Source of the DNA: Bradyrhizobium zhengyangense
GTDB taxonomy: Bacteria > Pseudomonadota > Alphaproteobacteria > Rhizobiales > Xanthobacteraceae
NCBI RefSeq assembly: GCF_022012435.1
Contig: NZ_JAKLUA010000005.1
Coordinates: 1 to 64,000, forward strand
DNA length: 64,000 nucleotides
Reading direction: 5' to 3'
Both the position numbers and the translations under genes were made by a program. The notes under the pieces were generated by a model that was given only the letters and a program-made list of their open reading frames with translations, did no database searches and was not told the DNA's origin. Shown in pieces: positions 10,791-18,442 of the stretch (the stretch's first letter is position 1; every line of letters begins with the position of its first letter).

Positions 10791-11756
10791 TCACAACATG
10801 TCTTTCAGGCCGAAAGTCATCGGAATGAGCTTCCAGCTGTCGTATTGCTGCTTCGGCAGGAACGAATAGACCTGGCACTGCACGATGGCGCGCTTGGCGC
10901 TCTCTGCCACGGCCTGCGCGATGGACCGCGACGGTCCGCGCACCGCGACGATGACGGGCTCGGAGGCGAGCGATCCGTCGATCTTCATGGGAATGTCGAT
11001 GTCGGCTTCATACAAATTGGCGTCCTGCCCGTTATAGGTGGGCGTGAAGCAGCGTTTGACCGCGCCCTGGAATGCACCTTGCCAGGTCGCGATGTTGTTG
11101 GCGGCTGTCCCTGACGTCGAGCCCAGCGACGCCGACGCATTCAGCGCTGAGCCCGTGAGCTCATGCCGGGTCGCGGCACGCTTGTCGAGGTCGCGGGCGA
11201 TCTGCGCGGGATCGAAGGTGCGCTCCTTCGGTTTCGGCTGCTGCTGCGGCTGCACCGCGGCAACCTTCTGCTCCACGGGCTTGGGCGGCGGCTTCTTGGT
11301 GTCCAGCTTCTTCTGGAGCTCGGCGATCGGATCTTCCTTGGCCGGGTCAGGCTTCTTCTCCTGCGGCTTCGGCTCTTCCTTCGGCTTGGTCTCCGCAACG
11401 GGCTTCGGCGGATCGGGCTTCTTCTCGACCGGCTTTTCGACAGGCTTCGGCGGCGGCGGCGTATCCGGGGTCGAGTTGGTCTTGATCAGCTCTTTCTTCT
11501 CGGTGACCTTGCCGACGGAATCTTCCTCGGGCTTGGCCTCGGCGACCTTCTCGACCTTGGGCTTCGGCTCTTTCTTGTCGCCGGTCTTCTGCCCCGACAT
11601 CATCTGCGCGAGCTGATCTGTCGAGATGATGTCGACCGGGAGCGACTCCTCCGGCGCGATGTAGGCCTTGCTGCTAAAGGTGAGCAGGCCCCATCCCAGC
11701 ACGAGGACGTGGAGGACAATCGACGCAACGAGTGTCTTGTCGACGTTCACCTTCAC
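10791..11756 (-). CDS. tolA: Cell envelope integrity protein TolA
   Basis: Inner-membrane protein that spans the periplasm and carries proton-motive-force energy from TolQR to TolB-Pal. It has 321 aa. One N-terminal membrane segment (about 10-29) is followed by a long Lys/Pro/Glu-rich domain II with repeated EPKPKVEK/EKKPDPPKP motifs. Domain III follows from about 215, with two cysteines (RCFTPTYN and QCQVYSF) as in TolA C-terminal domains. The start is GTG at 11756, four bp after the tolR stop, suggesting translational coupling. Confidence 0.9.
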   Translation of the reverse strand: MKVNVDKTLVASIVLHVLVLGWGLLTFSSKAYIAPEESLPVDIISTDQLAQMMSGQKTGDKKEPKPKVEKVAEAKPEEDSVGKVTEKKELIKTNSTPDTPPPPKPVEKPVEKKPDPPKPVAETKPKEEPKPQEKKPDPAKEDPIAELQKKLDTKKPPPKPVEQKVAAVQPQQQPKPKERTFDPAQIARDLDKRAATRHELTGSALNASASLGSTSGTAANNIATWQGAFQGAVKRCFTPTYNGQDANLYEADIDIPMKIDGSLASEPVIVAVRGPSRSIAQAVAESAKRAIVQCQVYSFLPKQQYDSWKLIPMTFGLKDML

Positions 11757-11760
11757 TGGC

Positions 11761-12213
11761 CTAAGACCCCTGATCCGCTTCGGTGACGAGCGCCAGCTTC
11801 TTGAATCCCGCGCCCGACAGCAGGCCCATCACCTTGGCGACCGTGCCGTAATCCGCCTTCTTGTCGGCGCGGAGATAGATGCGCTCCTCGAGGCCGCCGC
11901 GCGCGTCCGTGATCGCCTTCAGCTTGGGGATCAGTTCGTTGATCGCGATCTCCTGGTCGTTGATGAACACCTTGCCCTTGATGTCGACCGACATCTGGAT
12001 CGGCTTCTGGTCGTTCTGCTCGAGGCTCTTGGCCTGGGTCTGCGGCAGGTCGAGCGGCACGCCGACGGTGAGCAGCGGTGCCGACACCATGAAGATGATG
12101 AGCAGCACCAGCATCACGTCGACCATCGGCGTGACGTTGATCTCGGCCATGACCGGCTTGCGCCGGCTGCGGCGCCCGCCGCCTCCGGACGAACTGGCAA
12201 CGTTCATGCCCAT
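11761..12213 (-). CDS. tolR: Tol-Pal system protein TolR (ExbD family)
   Basis: Inner-membrane component of the TolQR motor, 150 aa. A basic N-terminus (GGRRSRRKP) precedes one membrane helix carrying the proton-relay Asp32 in NVTPMVDVMLVLLIIFM. The periplasmic domain contains the conserved PLDLPQTQA segment and a C-terminal LVTEAD. It lies between tolQ and tolA with 43-bp and 4-bp gaps. Confidence 0.95.
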   Translation of the reverse strand: MGMNVASSSGGGGRRSRRKPVMAEINVTPMVDVMLVLLIIFMVSAPLLTVGVPLDLPQTQAKSLEQNDQKPIQMSVDIKGKVFINDQEIAINELIPKLKAITDARGGLEERIYLRADKKADYGTVAKVMGLLSGAGFKKLALVTEADQGS

Positions 12214-12256
12214 GGCTTGGTGCCCAATCTCGCCTTCACACTATACATGCCGTCCG

Positions 12257-12973
12257 TCAGCCCCGCTCGTCGATCTGGCGGGACAGGATGGCTGAAAATT
12301 CATCAGCGAAGCCCTCGAGCCGCTGGGCCTGCCGGTTCACCTCGGAAGTGAACTTATTGTAGAAAATAGTGGCAGGAATTGCGGCAATAAGGCCGACCGC
12401 GGTCGCAAACAGCGCCTCCGCGATACCGGGCGCCACCACCGCCAAAGAGGTATTTTTCGACGCCGCGATCGACTGGAAGCTCGACATGATGCCCCAGACC
12501 GTGCCGAATAGGCCGACGAAGGGGCCGGCGGAGCCGACGGTCGCGAGCACCAGCAGGCGGCGTTCCAGCCGCTCGACCTCGCGGGCGATCGAGACGTTCA
12601 TGACCTTGTCGATGCGCATCTGGAGCCCTGCGACCGAGCGGGCATGGCTCTCGAACGAGCGTTTCCACTCACGCATCGCCGCAACGAAACAGGCCGCCAT
12701 CGAATGGGTCGGCTTGGCCGAGAGCGTGCGATAGAGCTCCTCGATCGACTCGCCGGACCAGAAGGCCTGCTCAAACCGGTCCATCGAGCGGCGGGTGCGG
12801 GCATAGAGGAAGATCTTGTCGATCGCGATGGCCCAGACCCAGACCGAGCAGGACAACAGGCCCAGCATGACGCATTTCACGATCCAGTGAGCCTGCCAGA
12901 ACAGCGCGATCAGCGACACGTCGGCGGAGGCGGCAACCGGAAGGGCAGACTGAGCCACGTCGGCCGGATTCAT
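12257..12973 (-). CDS. tolQ: Tol-Pal system protein TolQ (MotA/TolQ/ExbB family)
   Basis: Inner-membrane channel subunit of the TolQR motor, 238 aa. Membrane segments lie at about 28-52, 145-166 and 180-205. The conserved VGSAGPFVGLFGTVWGIM motif of the MotA/TolQ/ExbB domain is present, as is the PGIAEALFATAVGL helix. It is the first gene of tolQRAB, with a GAGAGG ribosome site about 9 nt before its ATG. No ybgC lies upstream. Confidence 0.96.
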   Translation of the reverse strand: MNPADVAQSALPVAASADVSLIALFWQAHWIVKCVMLGLLSCSVWVWAIAIDKIFLYARTRRSMDRFEQAFWSGESIEELYRTLSAKPTHSMAACFVAAMREWKRSFESHARSVAGLQMRIDKVMNVSIAREVERLERRLLVLATVGSAGPFVGLFGTVWGIMSSFQSIAASKNTSLAVVAPGIAEALFATAVGLIAAIPATIFYNKFTSEVNRQAQRLEGFADEFSAILSRQIDERG

Positions 12974-13479
12974 TAGAAATATCCTCTCAAGGTGACCGTT
13001 TTTGGCGATCGTTACCTATGTCCCGGCCCGCTTATGGCGGCCGGTTCCCCAATGCCCGCGCTAACATCGGCGCGGCCGGCAAGCCCGCTCAAAGCCTTGT
13101 CTTTCTGGGGTGCAGGGGCTCGTCCAAAGCCGCCGCCTGCATTCCCTGCCAAGATGTCAAAACTATGGGCCTCGACGACAGCTCCGGGCGCGATTGTCCG
13201 TCGTTACCAGAGCCCGGCGATGGTTAATGCGGGGTTACCAGGGGCAAATTTGGCTGCGGAAAAGGGTTACGGTGCAGGGGGATGGGAGGGGCATTGCCCG
13301 CCAGCAATCCCGCCGCTGGCCGGTACGATTGCTGCGACCCGGCTGACCCATGTGCAGGGCGTCGTGCTCCAAGGCCCGGCCGACCCGGGACCGGAACTCG
13401 ATTTCGAGATCTACTACCCAACGAACTCCGAAGCGGTCCCTCGTTGGCGGACCTTCTTCGAGGAATCTGCGGGACCCAC
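12974..13479. other. 506-bp gap upstream of tolQ; no convincing gene
   Basis: This interval must carry the tolQ promoter. The expected upstream neighbour ybgC is not recognisable on either strand. A plus-strand frame across 13220-13480 contains a protein-like stretch (HVQGVVLQGPADPG, FEIYYPTNSEAVP), but it has no clear start and runs into the antisense of the flavodoxin gene. I treat it as non-coding or a decayed remnant. Confidence 0.4.
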
Positions 13480-13998
13480 TCAGGCCACGCTCGTCGCTGT
13501 GCTGCGATCTTCCGCAAGCGTCCGTTGCAATGTCTCAACGAAGGTTACGAGCTGCGGCGCATATTTCTCGGATGCCACATCGCGGGCCGTGATGGAGAGA
13601 CAGCCGACGGGACGCTTGCCGACGACCTCCTGCATCTGGCCGAAGGCCTGATCGCTGCCAGCCCCGCCGAGCGTACAAAAGAACGCCACGGCAGGAAGTC
13701 TTGGCTTGTTTGCCAGCAGGTAAGCCCGGACGGGCGAAGATAGTGACCAGGCCCAGACCGGAGTTCCGATCACGATAAGATCGTAGAGCGATGGATCGCT
13801 AGCGCCCGCGGCGATGCGCGATGGAACCTGCCGTCGCGCATCGATCACGGACCGCAGATAGCCAAACATCCCGCTTCGGCTGCTGGTCTCGACGACCTCT
13901 TCGCTGTCACAATGCAATGCAGCCGCGAGTGATTTGGCAACCTTGCGTGTCGTTCCGGTCCGAGAATAGTAGACCACGAGAATCCTTGCATCCGCCAT
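13480..13998 (-). CDS. Flavodoxin family protein
   Basis: Small FMN-binding electron carrier or NAD(P)H:quinone-type oxidoreductase, 172 aa. The phosphate-binding loop YYSRTGTTRKVAK lies at about 10-22. The second FMN loop region, GTPVWAWSLSSPVRAYL, is near 80-96, and a further loop FFCTLGGAGSDQAF follows near 108. There is no signal peptide. It stands alone between the tolQ upstream gap and cysE. The physiological partner is unknown. Confidence 0.85.
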   Translation of the reverse strand: MADARILVVYYSRTGTTRKVAKSLAAALHCDSEEVVETSSRSGMFGYLRSVIDARRQVPSRIAAGASDPSLYDLIVIGTPVWAWSLSSPVRAYLLANKPRLPAVAFFCTLGGAGSDQAFGQMQEVVGKRPVGCLSITARDVASEKYAPQLVTFVETLQRTLAEDRSTATSVA

Positions 13999-14158
13999 TG
14001 ATGCGCTCCTCCCTCGTGCACAAGGAACTACATCTCGATTGTGTTGATGGCGGTTTGATCCTCGTCAACAAGCAGGCAATTGAATGGGCCATTTGAGCGA
14101 AACATCCTGAAGCTTCGTCTCCCGAGATTGAAAGCTGCGGGATGATCCGATCCGCCCG

Positions 14159-14926
14159 TCACGCCGCCGGGAGAGGCTCGGGACAATTGGTCAATCGCGC
14201 GGGATTGCCGACCGCGGTGCAGCCGGCGGGCACGTCCGATGTCACGACCGTATCGGCGCCAATCTTGGCGAAATCACCGATCCTGATATCGCCGAGAATG
14301 GTCGCGCCGCCGCCGATGTAGACGCCACGGCCGATCCGCGGCGAGCGTGCCGGCAGCTCACTGTCGCGACCGATGCTGACGTTCTGGAGGATGGTGACCT
14401 CGTCGCCGATCACGACATTGGCGCCGATGACGATGCCGGTGGCGTGGTCGAGATAGACGGCCGATCCGATTGCCGCTGCGGGATGGATGCTGACCTGAAG
14501 AACGTTCGAGGCCTCGTTTTGAAACAATAGCGCCGCGTCGCCATGGCCGTGACGCCAGAGCCAGTTCGAGACGCGCCAGGCCTGCAAGGCGACGTAGCCT
14601 TTGTAATGCAGCAGCGGCGGCAACAAGGAGGTGATGGCCGGATCGCGCAGCGCGATAGATCGCAAGTCGCGCCCGGCCGCTGCGATCAGGTCCGGCTCGT
14701 CGCGAAAAGCATTGCGCGAAAGGGCCGTGAAGCGCGTGCGCTCGGCGGCACTGCGGCCAAGGCGATGCCCGATCAGATCGGCGAGGGCAGCTGCAAAATC
14801 ATCATGGGCGAGAATGGCACGGGCAAGGGCCTGGCCAAACACCGGATCGGCATCCGCCGCGCGCTGCGCCTCGCCGCGAATGGTCCGCCAGAGGCTCTCG
14901 CTCGTCATGATCACAGCCTGTGCCAT
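14159..14926 (-). CDS. cysE: Serine O-acetyltransferase CysE
   Basis: Makes O-acetylserine from serine and acetyl-CoA for cysteine synthesis. It has 255 aa. An alpha-helical N-terminal domain leads into the left-handed beta-helix hexapeptide repeats, with the conserved LDHATGIVIGANVVIGDEV segment, which includes the catalytic DH pair, and QNVSIGRDSE. GGAGG about 6 nt before ATG at 14926 decides the start. Start sites further upstream or at 14908 are less well supported. Confidence 0.92.
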   Translation of the reverse strand: MAQAVIMTSESLWRTIRGEAQRAADADPVFGQALARAILAHDDFAAALADLIGHRLGRSAAERTRFTALSRNAFRDEPDLIAAAGRDLRSIALRDPAITSLLPPLLHYKGYVALQAWRVSNWLWRHGHGDAALLFQNEASNVLQVSIHPAAAIGSAVYLDHATGIVIGANVVIGDEVTILQNVSIGRDSELPARSPRIGRGVYIGGGATILGDIRIGDFAKIGADTVVTSDVPAGCTAVGNPARLTNCPEPLPAA

Positions 14927-14973
14927 CGTCGCCTCCGCGCCCTGCCCACGACGACGGATATAGGCCGTCCCGA

Positions 14974-15123
14974 TCAAGGTGCCAGGGATGCAGGCGGGAT
15001 GGCGCTCCGCCGGGGCGCGCGGCCTGGCCGGACCCGTTTGCGCACGTCGATCGCGTAGAACCAGCCGCCCGCAGCGATCGCGGCAGGAAGGATGAAGAGC
15101 GCAAAATCACGGAGCAGGATCAT
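14974..15123 (-). CDS. Small membrane protein, 49 aa
   Basis: Short gene beginning MILLRDFALFILPAAIAAGG: one hydrophobic helix followed by a basic, proline-rich tail (RKRVRPGRAPRR). Its ATG overlaps the TGA of the preceding 85-aa gene in an ATGA arrangement, which strongly suggests translational coupling. The longer frame upstream is a shadow of that gene. Function unknown. An inner-membrane peptide with a positively charged cytoplasmic tail is inferred. Confidence 0.55.
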   Translation of the reverse strand: MILLRDFALFILPAAIAAGGWFYAIDVRKRVRPGRAPRRSAIPPASLAP

Positions 15124-15377
15124 GGGTCGAGGCTCGCTTTGGCAAAACTGATGGCGCGGTCGAGCGCGAGCGAGGCCAGAAAATAGAGCAGGCAACTGAG
15201 AAAGAATTTCCAGGACTCGCCAACCTGCCAGTGCGGATAGAGCTCGACCGTGGTCGGCCATCGATTGAGAAATGCGATCACCAGCGGAATGGAGCCACCG
15301 AACCGGCCGAACAGCGCGCTGCCGCGCTCCAGCAGCGCAATGCGCTGATCGATCTCTTTGCGTTCGGCGTTGGTCAT
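15120..15377 (-). CDS. Small hypothetical membrane protein, 85 aa
   Basis: Unrecognised family. The N-terminus is charged and helical (MTNAERKEIDQRIALLERGS), followed by a hydrophobic stretch around SIPLVIAFLNRW and a clearer membrane helix at about 60-75 (FFLSCLLYFLASLALD). It is translationally coupled to the 49-aa gene downstream. The pair may form a small membrane complex. Function unknown. Confidence 0.6.
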   Translation of the reverse strand: MTNAERKEIDQRIALLERGSALFGRFGGSIPLVIAFLNRWPTTVELYPHWQVGESWKFFLSCLLYFLASLALDRAISFAKASLDP

Positions 15378-15440
15378 GGTCGGACCCGTCGGCGCGGCAG
15401 GCGCTGTCGGCGATTGGTCGCGCCACGGACCGATCGGGTT

Positions 15441-15611
15441 CTACGGCGTCGGGCGGTTCTCAGGATGGTCGTAGACGACGCCGCAAAACCGATGGCCGCA
15501 GACGTGGAAATGGCAGTCGGGGTCGCCTGCGCATCCGCCATAGACGGAGCTGATAAAGGCCAGCACCGCGAACGCGGTCACGCCGAGCAGCAGGCGGGTG
15601 GTGAGGTCCAT
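15441..15611 (-). CDS. Cysteine/histidine-rich exported mini-protein, 56 aa
   Basis: Begins MDLTTRLLLGVTAFAVLAF, a signal-anchor or signal peptide. It then has a short tail with four Cys and several His (GGCAGDPDCHFHVCGHRFCG), which could form disulfides or bind metal. The upstream extension of the frame crosses a terminator hairpin, so ATG at 15611 is preferred. Family not recognised. Confidence 0.5.
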   Translation of the reverse strand: MDLTTRLLLGVTAFAVLAFISSVYGGCAGDPDCHFHVCGHRFCGVVYDHPENRPTP

Positions 15612-15660
15612 AGGCTTTGGTGTCAGCCGACCGTGCGCTGGTTCGGAGGTCAAGCTTCCC

Positions 15661-15702
15661 CAAAAACCAAACCGCCCGCCTGCGGGGTGCGCGGGCGGGC
15701 GG
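15661..15702 (-). terminator. Terminator of the DUF2852 gene
   Basis: Nine-bp GC arms (15672-15680 with 15694-15702) are followed on the minus strand by TTTGGTTTTTGG. It lies about 55 bp downstream of the DUF2852 stop. Confidence 0.65.
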
Positions 15703-15755
15703 CTCGGGGCCATCAGGACTTTGGGGGCATGCGCCTGAAGGCTTTGAGTTAGAGA

Positions 15756-16250
15756 TCAACCCTGCGGCTGGTCGGTCGGCGGCGGGGTCGGCCGCGTCTT
15801 GTGCTGGGCCATGAACTGGTCGAACTCTTCCTTGTCCTTGGCGTGGCGCAGACGGTCGAGGAAGTTCTTGAACTCGACCTGCTCTTCCTCGAGCCGGCGC
15901 AGCGTTTCGCTACGATACTCGTCGAAGGCGCGGTTGCCGGAGGTCGGCGGACCGAAACCAAAGCCGCCGAAGCCGCGGCGCTCCATGCGATCGCGCATGC
16001 GGTCCATCTTGTACTGCATCCGCTCCATCTTGTTCTGCCAGCGATCTGAGTTGCTCCAGCACGACATTCTTCTGCTCCCGAGTGTGAAAAAGAGAAGTGC
16101 GAGTCCGATCGGCCACCAAATGATGAAGCCGAGAATGGTCACGGCAATCCAACCAGGATGCCAGGGCGTATCGAGCATGTGAGGCCGCTCATACTGCTGG
16201 TGTTGGTCCGAGGGGCCGCGCCAGCGATTGACGTCAGCGGTGTAGGCCAT
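15756..16250 (-). CDS. DUF2852 family membrane protein
   Basis: 164 aa, function unknown. One hydrophobic segment (about 32-58, GWIAVTILGFIIWWPIGLAL) is followed by a Met/Arg-rich helix (KMERMQYKMDRMRDRMERR) that may be coiled coil or bind nucleic acid or lipid. A Phe/Gly stretch and a charged helical C-terminus ending in PTPPPTDQPQG follow. The combination is typical of DUF2852 proteins of Rhizobiales. A 19-bp palindrome overlapping its promoter matches one at the start of the nearby TetR gene, so it is probably repressed by that regulator. Confidence 0.8.
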   Translation of the reverse strand: MAYTADVNRWRGPSDQHQQYERPHMLDTPWHPGWIAVTILGFIIWWPIGLALLFFTLGSRRMSCWSNSDRWQNKMERMQYKMDRMRDRMERRGFGGFGFGPPTSGNRAFDEYRSETLRRLEEEQVEFKNFLDRLRHAKDKEEFDQFMAQHKTRPTPPPTDQPQG

Positions 16251-16284
16251 TTCCCATCTCCATCACGGCATCGCGCCGTTGTGA

Positions 16285-16303
16285 ATGTAAATAACATTTA
16301 CAT
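16285..16303. promoter_or_regulatory. TetR-type operator in the DUF2852 promoter
   Basis: Perfect 8-bp inverted repeat ATGTAAAT-AAC-ATTTACAT, 19 bp long. A minus-strand -35 TTGACA sits at 16325-16330, and a possible -10 at 16302-16307 (17-bp spacer) overlaps the operator. Binding would block RNA polymerase. It matches the element at 17110-17128 in length and half-sites. Confidence 0.65.
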
Positions 16304-16370
16304 AACTAGACCATCCCGCGATTTTGTCAAGCTGACCGCCTGACAAGCCCGCGTGATTATTTGCGCAACT

Positions 16371-17111
16371 TTATTTCGGCTTGCCCCAAGGGCCGCCCGG
16401 CGGGACCCCGGAACCGGAGGATGCCTCCGGCGGCACCGGCGGTGGCTCGGCGCTCTTCGCCTGTGGCCTGCGGTCGGTCGGGAAGCCGAGGCCGCGCAGA
16501 TAGATCAGCACCTCGGCCTCCAGCAGTTCGTCCGGCGACATCGGCAGCTTGCGTCGCGCAGCATCACCACGCGAGAACAACGAGGCGACGCCGTGCGCCA
16601 TCGACCAGATGTGGAGCGCCATCATCATCGCCGGCGGCCGCGGCGTGCCGGGCGAGGCGAGCGCCGCAAGACGCTCCGCGGCGGCGCGAATGACGTTAAA
16701 AGCACGCTCGCTTGCAGCCTGTAGCGCTGCATTGGCATCGACCGGCAGGCCGGATTCGAACATCGCGTTGTAGAAGGCCGGCTCCTCGCGGGCGAAGGCG
16801 AGATAGGCCCGGCCGACGCGCTCGAACGCGGTGACGGTGTCGGGACGCCCGTCGTCCCAGGCCTCGGTCAGCCGCGCTTCGAACTGCTCGAAGCCGCGCT
16901 GCGCAATCGAGGACAGCAACTCATCGCGGTCGCGAAAATGCCGGTAAGGCGCCGCGGCGCTGACGCCGGCCATGCGCGCGGCATCGGCGAAGGTGAAGCC
17001 GGCCGCCCCCTTCTCGGCGATCAGCCCGAGGGCGGCCTGCAGAAGTGCTTCCTTCAGATTGCCGTGGTGATAGCCGCGCTCGGCGCGGCGCTGCTCCTTG
17101 CGCCAGCTCAT
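16371..17111 (-). CDS. TetR/AcrR family transcriptional regulator
   Basis: 246 aa. The N-terminal helix-turn-helix (about 14-60) contains TFADAARMAGVSAAAPYRHF, a classic TetR recognition helix. The C-terminal domain (about 90-200) resembles the WHG-type ligand domain. A Pro/Gly-rich tail (PPVPPEASSGSGVPPGGP) of about 35 residues is added at the end. A palindrome overlaps its own start codon, pointing to autoregulation, and a related one overlaps the DUF2852 promoter. Ligand unknown. Confidence 0.88.
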   Translation of the reverse strand: MSWRKEQRRAERGYHHGNLKEALLQAALGLIAEKGAAGFTFADAARMAGVSAAAPYRHFRDRDELLSSIAQRGFEQFEARLTEAWDDGRPDTVTAFERVGRAYLAFAREEPAFYNAMFESGLPVDANAALQAASERAFNVIRAAAERLAALASPGTPRPPAMMMALHIWSMAHGVASLFSRGDAARRKLPMSPDELLEAEVLIYLRGLGFPTDRRPQAKSAEPPPVPPEASSGSGVPPGGPWGKPK

Positions 17112-17133
17112 GTGAACGATCTTTACATGAGCT
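17105..17133. promoter_or_regulatory. TetR autoregulatory operator overlapping the tetR start codon
   Basis: Perfect 9-bp arms (17105-17113 with 17125-17133) enclose the core ATGTGAA-CGATC-TTTACAT (17110-17128). The core has the same 19-bp geometry and TTTACAT half-site as the palindrome upstream of the DUF2852 gene. Confidence 0.6.
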
Positions 17134-17164
17134 GGGCGTGAAGGTCACTAGGCCCTGCCCGTCA

Positions 17165-17194
17165 TTCCGGGGCGATGCGCCAGCCACCCCGGAA
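17165..17194. repeat. Short palindromic intergenic repeat
   Basis: TTCCGGGG and CCCCGGAA arms (17165-17172 with 17187-17194) follow the motif GTCATTCC. The same CCCGTCATTCC lead appears near 23690, so this is a dispersed family. Confidence 0.4.
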
Positions 17195-17207
17195 CAATCA
17201 GAGGGCC

Positions 17208-17570
17208 CTAGCCGCCCGGAATCGGCAGCACCGGCATGATTTCGACGCGCTCGCCGGGGAAGATCGCGAAATGCGGGTGGTTCTCGAACATTTTTGCGGC
17301 CGCCTCGTGCGAGGCGGCGCTAACGACCGTGAACGCGCCCATCTCGTTGGCGATGTCGGCAATGCCCTTGCCGTCAACCTTCTTGGTCTTGCCGAGCGGA
17401 CCGCCCATCGCCTGGATCGCGCCCTGATGCTTCTCGACCCAGCCCTTCCAGGCCGCCATGCCCTCCATCTCCTTCGCCTTGCGCTCGGCGTCGGACATCG
17501 CATTCCACGCAGCCATTTTCGGACTGGTCTTGCTGCCGAGGAAGACGGCGAGATAGGTATCGTTGCTCAT
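17208..17570 (-). CDS. YCII-like small protein (120 aa)
   Basis: 120-aa soluble protein starting MSNDTYLAVFLGSKTSPKMA, with a charged helix (MSDAERKAKEMEGMAAWKGW) and a C-terminal FTVVSAASHEAAAKMF...HPHFAIFPGERVEIMPV pattern. The fold resembles YCII/dimeric alpha-beta barrel proteins, but the DGPF signature is absent. It lies 51 bp downstream of a true DGPF protein and is probably cotranscribed from the ECF-type promoter at 18073-18099. Function unknown. Confidence 0.72.
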   Translation of the reverse strand: MSNDTYLAVFLGSKTSPKMAAWNAMSDAERKAKEMEGMAAWKGWVEKHQGAIQAMGGPLGKTKKVDGKGIADIANEMGAFTVVSAASHEAAAKMFENHPHFAIFPGERVEIMPVLPIPGG

Positions 17571-17621
17571 TGGTTTGCTCCCTGTTGATGGATGGACGAA
17601 GCCGCGAAGTCTTGGCGGCGG

Positions 17622-18026
17622 CTAGTTCTTCAGGTTTTCGAAGCCGGCAGCGGCTGCCTGCACGTCAGGGGGAAAGTCGGACATCTCCTGCACCTGGCGG
17701 ATCTCGATGATTTCATTGGCGGAGGCCGGGCACTTCTTCGCCCACGCAATCGCCTCCTCGCGCGAGCCGACCTCGATCATCCAGTAGCCGCCCAGCACTT
17801 CCTTGGCTTCGGTGAAGGGGCCGTCGGTCACGACAGGCAGGCCGGTCGCGAACGAGACGCGGGCGCCCATCGACGGCGGATGCAGGCCGTCCAGCGTGAT
17901 CAGCACGCCGGCATCCTTCAGCGCCTCATTGTAGCGCATCATCGCGGCGACGCGTTCGGGATCGAGTTGCACGTCCGCCGGCGCGGTCTCGTAGCCGAGC
18001 GGGATCATCAGCATCATGAATCGCAT
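17622..18026 (-). CDS. YCII/DGPF domain protein
   Basis: 134-aa YCII-related protein with the diagnostic DGPFTEAKEVLGGYWMIEV motif in mid-protein. Such proteins accompany ECF42-type sigma factors, but their biochemical role is unsettled. An ATG at 18026 preceded by GAGGAAC is a better start than TTG at 18041. About 46 bp upstream is a TGTCGG-N17-CGTC promoter identical in layout to those of the sigma-factor operon at 25 kb. It is therefore a likely regulon member. Confidence 0.85.
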   Translation of the reverse strand: MRFMMLMIPLGYETAPADVQLDPERVAAMMRYNEALKDAGVLITLDGLHPPSMGARVSFATGLPVVTDGPFTEAKEVLGGYWMIEVGSREEAIAWAKKCPASANEIIEIRQVQEMSDFPPDVQAAAAGFENLKN

Positions 18027-18072
18027 GCGGTTCCTCACCAAAGCGCGCCTTCTGACCCGCGCTCACTTCTAA

Positions 18073-18099
18073 GACGAACGACCTTCTCCGAGGCCGACA
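18073..18099 (-). promoter_or_regulatory. ECF42-type promoter (TGTCGG-N17-CGTC)
   Basis: Minus-strand TGTCGG at 18094-18099 and CGTC at 18073-18076, spacer 17 bp, upstream of the DGPF gene. The same element with the same spacing occurs at 23635-23661 and 25466-25492. Confidence 0.65.
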
Positions 18100-18442
18100 T
18101 GGCCGCGAAAATTATTGCGGACGTCACGGTCCGGAACCGGCACGGCGCATGGGCGGAGGCATCCGTGCGGGCCCCGCCCCAGGCCCGCGCTGCGTCAACA
18201 CGCCGCGCAAAATAATGCCAATGGGTCCCGTACAAATACGTGTCGGCCAATGAATTCCGCCGTGCATATGAATCGGGAACGTGTGCTTGCTGAAGGACAT
18301 GGCCACAGCACGTCCAACTGCGGAGCCGATGCGGCTCATGGCAAGTGTTTACGGTTGCTCAAGAAGCCCATGCAACTTTTCGGAACAAGACAAACGGTCT
18401 GGCAATCCAGCCGATTCGGGTTGGGAACGTTGCGGAGCAAAC
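18100..18442. other. Intergenic region between the DGPF gene and the chemoreceptor
   Basis: No convincing gene was seen. Plus-strand frames here are open upstream of the chemoreceptor but low in coding character, and the better chemoreceptor start is GTG at 18443. The region should hold the chemoreceptor promoter, which I could not place. Confidence 0.4.

Noticed and set aside
12992..13651. Plus-strand frame upstream of the flavodoxin with a protein-like middle
   Set aside because: It runs deep into the antisense of the flavodoxin gene, has no ribosome site and shows no known motif. Kept only as a possible remnant in the gap entry.
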